A stretch of DNA of 64,000 nt. It comes from Conchocele bisecta (taxonomy: Eukaryota; Mollusca; Bivalvia; Lucinida; Thyasiridae). Position 1 is the first letter of the stretch. Each line of letters starts with the position of its first letter. Below, one piece after another: positions 56,838 through 64,000 of the stretch. Below the pieces are notes generated by a model. That model was not told the origin of the DNA. It did no database searches and saw only the letters and a program-made list of their open reading frames with translations. The stretch covers positions 86,091,447-86,155,446 of the forward strand of contig CM055265.1 of the NCBI GenBank assembly GCA_029237695.1, written 5' to 3'. The position numbers and the translations under genes were made by a program.

Positions 56838-56997
56838 TTAATGGGGTTTTAATGTCCAGCAACAGCTTAGGTTATATAGGGATGGGACCACATTTTAAAG
56901 TCTCATCTGACAGACCAGTGGGATGGAAATACTATGAAGTATTTTTCATGCCCTAGGGTAGGTTTTGAACTCACAACCATCAGTATTGAAGTCCTGA
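56838..56997 (-). mobile_element. tRNA-derived SINE, truncated
   Basis: It matches the 50684 SINE: B-box-like GGTTGTGAGTTCAAAACC, CCCACTGGTCTGTCAGATG, and the tail CTAAGCTGTTGCTGGACATTA. The A box is lost at the junction with the P6 fragment at 56998. Confidence 0.72.
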
Positions 56998-57066
56998 GGC
57001 CCGTTTCACTAAACTTTGTACGACTAAAATGTTCATAAGTGCAAATTTAGGATCGTCTGGAAATCT
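56998..57066. repeat. P6 left fragment
   Basis: GCCCGTTTCACTAAACTTTG, CGACTAAAATGTTCATAAGT and GATCGTCTGGAAATCTC; it passes directly into a P1 half. Confidence 0.72.
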
Positions 57067-57176
57067 CAATTGGAAATGATTCTAAAGTGTTGTCAAATCA
57101 TACTTTTGATGTGAAAAATGGAAACTATAAAATAAACAGCAGATGACAAAAATTAATTCAGCATTGTAAGGGTTAA
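57067..57176. repeat. P1 right-half fragment next to a PRDM1 exon
   Basis: AATTGGAAATGATTCTAAAG to GCATTGTAAGGGTTAA. It ends 71 bp downstream (gene strand) of the 57248 exon donor. Confidence 0.78.
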
Positions 57177-57247
57177 AGTGATGTGCAATTCGAGGTGGGA
57201 GAATGTCATCTGGGCTCGCTATAGGCACAACACTGTATTGTACTTAC

Positions 57248-57417
57248 ATTGTCCCCCTGTGACAGCGAGGGTTTCAGGGTGAGGTTTCTGGGCATGGAGG
57301 CTTGGGCGCGATTCTGGCACACGCGGCCACATTGTCGGTCGTGCACGATGTACACACAGAACTCCTCAAACTCCTCCTCTTTCAGGCTCGTCATGTCCCA
57401 CCCATCCTCGAAACTGT
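57248..57417 (-). CDS. PRDM1: PRDM1/Blimp-1 exon encoding the N-terminal segment before the PR domain
   Basis: The acceptor is TTGTATTTTCAG|AC and the donor GACAAT|GTAAGT. The 170 bp give two bases of a split codon plus 56 codons. They include DMTSLKEEEFEEFCVYIVHD and SMPRNLTLKPSL, aligning with the vertebrate Blimp-1 stretch before VEGVWSV of the next exon (phase 0). The codon split at the acceptor shows another exon upstream, probably with the start codon, which I did not find up to 64000. An internal Met in GWDM is a weaker alternative start. Partial copies of this exon's 5' edge lie in the adjacent sequence. Confidence 0.93.
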
Positions 57418-57745
57418 CTGAAAATACAAAATCACACAATATTTATTGCATTGTTTTTACATTCTATGACGCCGTTAGTTTTGGGTCACCCCTCCTTCAT
57501 GTTGCAGCCATCCTCAAAGCTGTCTCAAAATACAACATTACACAATATTTATTGTATTGTTTTTGCATTCTATGACGCCGTTAGTTTTGGGTCACCCCTC
57601 CTTCATGTTGCAGCCATCCTCAAAGCTGTCTCAAAATACAAAATCATACCGTATTTATTTTTTTGGGACATGGTTTATCTTGTAGCAATCTGTGACGCCG
57701 TTAGTTTTGGGTCACCCGTCCTTCAATCCTCGAAAATACAAAATT
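57415..57745 (-). repeat. 106-bp tandem copies of the exon acceptor region
   Basis: TGTCTGAAAATAC, the acceptor side of the 57248-57417 exon, starts at 57415; near copies TGTCTCAAAATAC occur at 57521 and 57627, exactly 106 bp apart. A decayed fourth (CCTTCAATCCTCGAAAATAC) lies near 57720. Each copy carries exon-like CATCCTCAAAGCTGTCT, then intron, then CTATGACGCCGTTAGTTTTG and GGGTCACCCCTCC. Confidence 0.85.
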
Positions 57746-57798
57746 ATGCTGTATTTCTTGGAAGTTGGCGATATACTTGTATGTATAACAAGTTTGAT

Positions 57799-57902
57799 GG
57801 AGGGGTGTGACAAAAGTAACGATGTCACAGAAAGCCAAAAATTATATATATATATATAATTTTTGGCACTCTGTGACACCGTTAGTTTTGTGACACCCCT
57901 CC
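57799..57902. repeat. Foldback element with GGAGGGGTGTGACAAAA ends
   Basis: TGGAGGGGTGTGACAAAAGTAA on the left pairs with TTAGTTTTGTGACACCCCTCCA on the right. The centre is an alternating AT run flanked by GCCAAAAATTATA / TATAATTTTTGGC. Its right arm CCGTTAGTTTTG is the same as that inside the 106-bp repeats. Confidence 0.85.
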
Positions 57903-57954
57903 ATCAGACAGGTTATACATACAAGTATATAACCATCATCATAACCACACAAAA

Positions 57955-58095
57955 TTGAGACACGCCATGTGATTCTGTACCTAAGAATATGTGCGATATT
58001 GCATGAATAATATTTACAAAATTTATGATATTTACTGTATATGATGTTGAACGTATTAAATAAAATAGGGTTTCTCAGAACAAATTGTATCCACA
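57955..58095. repeat. P7 MITE left half
   Basis: GACACGCCATGTGATTCTGT, ACCTAAGAATATGTGCGATAT and ATTTACAAAATTTATGATAT; no right end is seen. Confidence 0.65.
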
Positions 58096-58174
58096 TATTT
58101 AGGGATATTACGGTAAGAATACTATTGGAGGTAACACATGACTACAACGATCTCATTTGGTGACGTGATGTGAT

Positions 58175-58387
58175 ACAGTGAAACCTCTCTAAACCGGACA
58201 CCCTGGGAGGTCCCCAGGGTGTCCGGTTTAGAGATGCTCCACTGTAAATCAGGCATCTTACCATTCCAATACGTGGTCGGATGCTTTGCAATCATGAATA
58301 TACAGTATCATCTGAGATAAATGACAAAGAAACCCATCAAAAAAATAAGATCACAATTGCTGTTCGATTTAGAGAGATTCCACTGTA
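58175..58387. repeat. P3 palindromic MITE copy, reverse orientation
   Basis: The terminal hairpin ACAGTGAAACCTCTCTAAACC / GGTTTAGAGATGCTCCACTGT is at 58175-58246, followed by the reversed interior (GCAATCATGAATAT, AAACCCATCAAAA) and the far end GATTTAGAGAGATTCCACTG. Confidence 0.83.
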
Positions 58388-58815
58388 TTGTTCTACCAAG
58401 GAAACCGAAAGTTGTTTCCAAATCGACGGCAATACACAATGTCAATGCCTGAATATATAATGTGTTATCAGTAAGTGTGTATTTATCGATAATCGGGTAA
58501 TAAATAGCCAATGTAGAGCATGATTACGTAGTACATTCGTCAAGTACATACCTGTGTATTTCCCCCATTTCAAGCGCTATTGTACTTATCATGTTTTGCA
58601 ATGAAATGAAGACAATTATCTTTTTAAATTGACGTTTCTCTTCCACTCGACTATTGTTTTTATCTTCGTGTCCTTTATCCTTTATTTAAGATGTCTCGAT
58701 GAATTTGGGCTCTCAAGAAAATAAGAAAGTGTGTACAATTCTCCATTTCAATGCCAGCAGTGAAAATCACAGCCAACAATTAGTTAGGAGTATTTACCTT
58801 ATTTCTGTCTGTAAA

Positions 58816-58922
58816 TACACATGTCTTGGAATTTCATTAGAAAATCCAAGACATATTTGTGATATTTACCAGAATATTTAACTATTTATAGCCCACAAGT
58901 TTCCCAGCATGCAAAAAGTTAA
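58816..58922. repeat. P2 MITE partial copy
   Basis: ACATGTCTTGGAATTTCATT followed by the complement arm and TTTCCCAGCATGCAAAAAGTTAA. The left third is missing. Confidence 0.75.
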
Positions 58923-58943
58923 ACAAAGTTGGATGCTTGCAAA

Positions 58944-59205
58944 GCAGTTTGTTTGTTGGGGTTTAACGGCCTATCAACAGCTATGGTCATTTAAGGCCAG
59001 GTCAATGGGTTTAGTACTAAATCCCATATATTACATGTACAAGTACATGTTCGAGTACATGTACAAATGGGGAGAAAATCCCCAAAACAAAAGAGCCAAA
59101 GATAAAAACGTAACTGAGGGGCAAACCAGGCAAATCGTGATTCCTATAAGGAGGAATCCCTACCGTTAATTTACGCCATTGCGTTCGCCCGACCAACCAC
59201 CCACT
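58944..59205 (-). repeat. SINE tail joined to dispersed repeat R
   Basis: TTTGTTTGTTGGGGTTTAAC, CTATCAACAGCTATGGTCATT, TAAGGAGGAATCCCTACCG. It has the same arrangement as the 12383 copy. Confidence 0.65.
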
Positions 59206-59305
59206 GCTTGCAAAGCAGATATGACATACAATGCAGACCAGGAGGAGGCAACATCTGATAATGTTCAACTATCACCTTTGCTGACACATATGGGTGAATG
59301 ATAAA

Positions 59306-59501
59306 AAGGCGGGAAACGATTATTGTCGTCTGCTGATTTTTCATATTTTTCTTTATTTCTTAAGAAAAACTTATTTTGGCAGCACATGAGAATCATCTCC
59401 AATGGAGATGATTCTCATAAACTGTCAAAATAAGTTTGTGTCAAGAAAAAATGGGAGAAAAAAAACAGCAGACGGAAATATTTGAGAATTCAACATTGTA
59501 T
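59306..59501. repeat. P1 palindromic MITE, diverged
   Basis: ATTATTGTCGTCTGCTGATTT and AACAGCAGACGGAAATATT. Centre GAATCATCTCCAATGGAGAT. TTAA borders are lost. Confidence 0.8.
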
Positions 59502-59629
59502 TGCAAAATTTTAAATTGTGTGTTGTTTGTCAGTCGGCGTTCGCAGTGGCGTAGCCAGGTTTTTGCTAATAGGGGTGCATATTGTAGATCGAATATATTG
59601 AAAAGAAGAAAAACAGTACATGACAATAT

Positions 59630-59855
59630 TTGTGGCCATGACTGGAAAATGATGCAACCAATGCAGATCCAGATCAGCCTGTGCATCCGCAAAGTCTCAT
59701 CAGGATCTGCACTGATCGCCATTCCATCAATGAAGCAGACGTCACACTCCTAACAAGCAATACAAATCATTATCAGACTACAGGAGTGTGCTGTTTGATA
59801 TGTGGATAATACGGTCACAAATCCCATGAGCCCTCTTTCTCCAATCACAGCCACG
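59630..59855. repeat. P4 palindromic MITE copy
   Basis: TTTGTGGCCATGACTGGAAAA on the left; CTTTCTCCAATCACAGCCAC on the right; centre GATCAGCCTGTGCATCCGCA. Confidence 0.82.
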
Positions 59856-60204
59856 GACTGGTTATTGCAAAATGTCATCTTGTGTGTTTTCGTCAGTGGG
59901 ACGATGTCGCGCATTATCTGCGTCACTTGGACTTTCATCATTGCAGAAAAACAAGAGGAGAAACCATAAGGAGAACTGCACTTGAGAAATGATATATTCT
60001 GATAGGTCAACGTCAAGTGAGATCATTTGTCAAAATTATTATCGCAAGAGTGTCAAATTTTTGCTGGCTATCTAAAGACGACTGCAACTTAGTTTCAATG
60101 TCGTTCACTAGATAGATACGAGAGAAAACGATCTTTGCATATGCAAAGGCATACGCAATATCTGTGGAATGAACATGTAATGGCTAAAACATGGGCACAA
60201 CTTA

Positions 60205-60462
60205 TTAACCCTTAGACCGCTACAGATAACAATTGTCGTCTGCTGTTGCTTTTGCGTCATCCCTCCTTCATGCCTATTTCTCAATAAAAACATGGTTTGA
60301 CAGCACTTCAGAATCATTTCCAATGGAAATGATTCTGAAGTGCTGTCAAACCATGTTGTAAATTATTCTAAAGTGCTGTCAAAGCATGTTTTTGATGATA
60401 GAAATGGAAAATAGAAAATAAACAGCAGACGACAAAAAATTAAGATAGCGGTGTAAGGGTTG
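60205..60462. repeat. P1 palindromic MITE copy, long subtype
   Basis: TTAACCCTTAGACCGC at the left and GCGGTGTAAGGGTTG at the right. An extra GCGTCATCCCTCCTTCATGC lies in the left arm, resembling the 57480-57510 sequence. Confidence 0.86.
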
Positions 60463-60555
60463 TTAAGATTCATAACAGACAGCTAATTGGTCTAAAATAT
60501 GTGATGTTCCAACAGTTTATATCTGGAACAAACAATAATAATTAATGCCCAAATT

Positions 60556-60700
60556 CACCCTCTCTAAACCGGACAGACTGTGGGCCTACCAGGTCCCCAT
60601 GGTGTCCAGTTTAGAGAGGTCCCACTGTAATTCAAGCATACAAGCTTGTACTTCGAGATCTGCCAATGCTTTGCAATCATGAACACGCATCAGTGTTGGA
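60556..60700. repeat. P3 MITE fragment, reverse orientation
   Basis: CTCTCTAAACCGGACAGACTG and GTGTCCAGTTTAGAGAGGTC form the end hairpin; GCAATCATGAACACGCATCA follows as in 58175. Confidence 0.7.
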
Positions 60701-60761
60701 AGTAATTACAGTAAACGCTTCTTTTATCCAGTTTTGAGAGTTTTTTGTTTGTGTAATTATG

Positions 60762-60966
60762 TTTAACCTAAGTGACTGGAATGAATTTGACATGTTAATT
60801 TTGCAACCAATCCAATCGTCACAAAATGATTTTCAGACTAGTCCATTTATGAAAACGGGGGTGTTTTTGTTCTCACAAAAAGTTACTTTTACGTCACGAG
60901 CCGGCTCATCTGGATCTACACTGTTTGCCAGTACCGCTACACAGGTCTGTAGTGTTGAAAGGTTTA
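60762..60966 (-). repeat. Dispersed repeat D1, reverse orientation
   Basis: AAGTGACTGGAATGAATTTG, ATTTTCAGACTAGTCCATTT, GAGCCGGCTCATCTGGATCT and TAGTGTTGAAAGGTTTAAC. A SINE-tail-like GACCGTCAACAGCTAAGGTC follows at 60969. Confidence 0.7.
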
Positions 60967-61509
60967 ACAGACCGTCAACAGCTAAGGTCATTTTTGGCCT
61001 GGTCAAAGGGTTCAAATACCGTTTTTCACCTGTCTGGACAGGGGCCGGGATGGGTGAAATATATATTAAGCCCACGACTAGTATGCAAGTTCAACATATT
61101 TTGTAGCAAAAACAGTATAATAGGACAGTGTGCGATATGTCCGACAGCGCAAGACAGTCACATGAAACTTGGTCAGGCGTTTGCGATGTCCGTGCATATC
61201 ACAAGACCACTTGACACCAAAGACGAATAGAAGTCAGTACAAGCTGAAGTAAAGTAAAATTTCAAGATGTCATTTTGATACATTTCAAGATAATACTGAT
61301 ACTGTAAGATAATGTTACCCATACCGGTTTGAACTTGAGACGAAAGCAGTTCAAGAAATGTAGAAAACGCGAGACAAACTGAATCTATTTATGTGTACAA
61401 CTCACTGAACTCTGGTCATGAGTTATTTTTTATGTAGACCTACCGTATTTATTCTAATTGTAGCCCCCTCTCTAATAGTAGCCCGCCTCCCATATTTGCA
61501 CTCTGACTG

Positions 61510-61570
61510 TTCTTTTCACATACAAAAGCCATTTAAAACATTGTTTTAAATGGCTTTTTTATGTGAAAAT
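61510..61570. repeat. Short hairpin of AAAGCCATTTAAAAC
   Basis: TTTTCACATACAAAAGCCAT and its near complement ATGGCTTTTTTATGTGAAAA flank AAAACATTGTTTT. Seen once. Confidence 0.75.
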
Positions 61571-61826
61571 AACATATTTTGATCCTATTTTCCACGTTTT
61601 CATCCCCACGAATTGCATAGCCCCAGGGGCGTTTATTAGAATAAATATGGTACATGTTTGGGAAGGTATATCACAAATGAAATGAATCTGGTTGTAGATT
61701 CACCTTTTGTTCTTCTGTAAGCGCCTCTGGGTCTAAACGGATACTGGATACGAGTGGTTGATAGTATTTTAGAGACACTTTTTCTATGATAAATATAGAT
61801 TACTCTGATTGGATCATCAACGTTTA

Positions 61827-63050
61827 TTAACTCTTTGCATGCTGGGAAACTTGTAGAGGTGGGTATCGCCGGAAAAAATGTATCGCGATACGTATCGTGA
61901 TAGTCGGGACGTATCACGATACGTATCACGATAGTATCGCGGATTACTCTGATAACCAGTTACACTGCTTTTGTACTGTGCAGCCAAAGTTGTGTACCAT
62001 ACATAGTTGTTGTGTGGTGTTTAACACTGTTTATAATTAGTTGTATGCATGTTCTACTCGTTTTTCTTTAATACAAAATAGATCAATTAGTTATATTGCA
62101 TAATTAATTGGCCTCCAGACGGTTTTCAAATAATAAAAAAAATGCCCGTGGACAGAAAGAGGTGGGGCTGTGGTGAGGCGCTTGGGTAGGGAGGATTGAA
62201 AGTCTAGTGTCTCAAAAAAAGATCACTAAATACACAATACTCAATAATAATGATGCAGCTCAATTTGATTGATAATAACATTATGATTTGGAGTTGAATC
62301 TTTTTTATTATTATTATTTTTATTGAATTGTTGAACATATATTCAAAATGAATCTACAAGGACCCACAAACACAGAGGCATCATTAAACAACAATTGTGC
62401 ACTTTAATTTTACACCAAAAACGGCCAGTTCTACTGTAACGCTGCCTTTTTCGATGTGGAAGTGAAAAGAAATGGTCGCGAAAACCCATGACACGGCTCG
62501 TGTTCCGAACTTCCGGTTTGATATGAGGTTAATAAAAAAAAATGCCATCAACTGCGTACAAGCCAAACAGTTCAATAAAGTGTTTGTTGTGCACATTAAT
62601 GATTGTTAAAGAAACTGTCGATGTCCTAGGATGTCGAATCCAGAGGTTCCTATAAAAATCACTTCAAATATTTACCTCTTTCTAGCACCAAAAACACGAT
62701 CATTGAAAATGTGTTAATAATTACAATGTAGCTATCGTCAACTATCGATAGTTGGCAGTGTATCGCGATACATGTATCGTGAAGATATGTACCTCGATAT
62801 ATCGATGCATCGATACTATTGGTTCACCTCTAGAAACTTGTGGGTTAAAAAATAGCGGACAAAAATCATCATATTTTCTTTTATTTCTCATTGTAAATAT
62901 CATCAATATGTCTTGGAATTTCATTAGAATTGAGTCCTGAGGACTTAATTCTATGAAATTCCAAGACATCTTTACAGAGAGAAATAAAAAATATACCGGT
63001 ACTCCTAATTTGTTTGGCAGATATTTTCACCGCTAGCATACAAATAGTTC
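61827..63050. repeat. P2 MITE interrupted by a hAT-type element
   Basis: The left border TTAACTCTTTGCATGCTGGG is at 61827. The remaining P2 sequence resumes at 62841 (TGGGTTAAAAAATAGCGG) and runs to CTAGCATACAAATAGTTCA. It has the same central hairpin GAGTCCTGAGGACTTAATTC as 33935. Confidence 0.88.
61854..62832. mobile_element. Non-autonomous hAT-type transposon with 8-bp target duplication
   Basis: The element (979 bp) begins TAGAGGTG and ends CACCTCTA, perfect inverted ends, flanked by GAAACTTG at 61846-61853 and again at 62833-62840. An 8-bp duplication and TAGAG...CTCTA ends are diagnostic of the hAT superfamily. Both subterminal regions are rich in ATCGCGATACGTATCG-type self-complementary motifs. 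No transposase frame is present. Confidence 0.92.
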
Positions 63051-63075
63051 ATTGATCTGGGTCTATATTAGTGTT

Positions 63076-63318
63076 CAACCCTTTGGACCCAAAAGCACGT
63101 TATAGCGGTTTATGCAAACAGTGCAGATCCAGATGAGCCGGCTCGTAACGAGCCGTCTCATCAGGATCTGCACTTTTTGAAAGTAATTTTGGAGAACAAA
63201 AAAAATACCACCTTTTCATAAATGGACTAGTCTGAAAAATATTTTGTGCCGGTTAGATTGGTTGCAGAAGTAACATATCACAGTCCATTCCAGTTACTCG
63301 GGGGTGTAAGGGTTAATG
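63076..63318 (+). repeat. Dispersed repeat D1, full copy
   Basis: CAACCCTTTGGACCCAAAAG, GCAGATCCAGATGAGCCGGC, TCGTAACGAGCCGTCTCATC and ACTCGGGGGTGTAAGGGTTAA. The ends suggest that D1 also has short inverted CAACCCTT / AAGGGTT borders. Confidence 0.75.
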
Positions 63319-64000
63319 TTACGTAGCATGTTTAATAACCGATGTGTATTTTCAGAAATGGGGTTTAATGGCGTTGCCACAAGCATAGAGCGAGATCAGC
63401 CCGTCCACCTGCGTAGTCCGATTAGGATCTGCACTGTTTGCTATTTAGAGGTTTGTGGTGCGTCTATCAAATATACCAAACAGTATAGATCCTTTTCAGG
63501 CCAGTAGCTAGATTTGTGAAAGAATGTAAAAAGACCAATTTCTCCAGATGCATATAAATGAAATTGATAATTAGTCGCAACATGTCTAACTGTCTACATA
63601 TCACACAAGATAATATATTAATCACACCTCCATATTTTTTTGTAGAAACTCATTTAAAAATAATTAGCTACTTTTTCATAAATGACACAAAGGTTGGCAA
63701 AAATTCAGCGAATTTTATGTCATTTATGGAAAGTATGGCTATCCTGTTAATTAAACTGACGAAACATGAAGGTGTGATGACATGTTATCTGATAGACTAG
63801 CCCATATCTATGTAGACAAAACATTAGGAAATGATCGACATGTGGTCCGACCAATAATACAGTGAAACCTCTCTAAACCAAGGGAGTCACATTGACGGGT
63901 TACCCTGCTGCCTTAGAATAAAGCGTTCAAGGTCACCTGAATAACACACGGTGGTAATTAGCCATCAATGTGAGGAAGTTATAGATGAAGTTTGGTAAAA
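63319..64000. other. Non-coding stretch at the window end
   Basis: It has a diverged P4-like part at 63355-63440 (GAAATGGGGTTTAATGGC, GAGATCAGCCCGTCC) and a P3 end at 63860-63881 (CAGTGAAACCTCTCTAAACC). No gene is seen. Confidence 0.5.

Larger units (their letters stand above)
39106..57247 (-). other. PRDM1 large intron
   Basis: It is 18,142 bp, with donor GTAAGT at 57247-57242 and acceptor CAG at 39108-39106. It contains MITEs of P1, P2, P4, P5, P6 and P7, a tRNA-derived SINE, and three tandem arrays (42410, 45217, 54790). Unassigned stretches over 300 bp include 40653-41400, 43280-43900, 44010-44630, 47060-47560, 47790-48510, 49170-49755 and 52343-53420; no gene is recognised in them apart from a weak candidate near 52569. 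Confidence 0.8.

Noticed and set aside
17885..60462. CRISPR-like array of repeated hairpins
   Set aside because: Copies are irregularly spaced by kilobases, have TTAA borders and lie in an animal gene; they are MITEs.
62384..62596. 70-aa frame inside the hAT element as a transposase remnant
   Set aside because: No hAT dimerisation or BED-like motif is visible and the frame is short.

Overview
The window looks like nuclear DNA of a bivalve-type mollusc. It is AT-rich and intron-rich, full of short palindromic transposons, and carries one clear animal gene. Three things dominate.

(1) Positions 1-9516 are the right-hand part of a decayed Maverick/Polinton DNA transposon (virus-like, adintovirus-type gene set). 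In order: the C-terminal end of a double-jelly-roll major capsid protein, a packaging ATPase, an unknown small protein, three or four small structural or membrane proteins, a retroviral-type integrase, all on +; a protein-primed family B DNA polymerase on -; a small zinc-finger/coiled-coil protein on +; and a hairpin-like terminal repeat ending at 9516. Most large genes carry frameshifts, so the copy is dead. The left end lies outside the window.

(2) Four exons on the minus strand, at 57248-57417, 38980-39105, 31531-31783 and 23344-25565, encode a PRDM1/Blimp-1 orthologue: the N-terminal acidic segment, the PR/SET domain split over three exons, and a large exon with a proline-rich middle and five zinc fingers. 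Splice sites and codon phases agree at every junction. The true first exon was not found. The introns are about 6, 7.2 and 18 kb.

(3) Almost everything else is repeat. At least nine families of palindromic MITE-like elements are present, named P1-P9 here for this window only. The commonest, P1, has about 20 copies ending in TTAA-CCCTTA, which resembles piggyBac ends. There is also a large GCTCACCTGA-ended element with an internal repeat of about 440 bp (12549-17011 and 28131-29711), tRNA-derived SINEs, a hAT-type element inserted in a P2 MITE with a perfect 8-bp target duplication, and several tandem arrays. At least two arrays (39-bp and 58-bp units) and one 18-bp run arose by amplification of MITE termini. 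Part of the PRDM1 exon at 57248-57417, including its splice acceptor, is tandemly copied in the adjacent intron or flank with a 106-bp period.

No tRNA or rRNA gene, CRISPR array or bacterial-type operon was seen. Indel-rich stretches at about 15.2-15.7, 42.5-42.9 and 45.8-46.8 kb look like long-read consensus errors or array decay, so fine structure there should be read with care.
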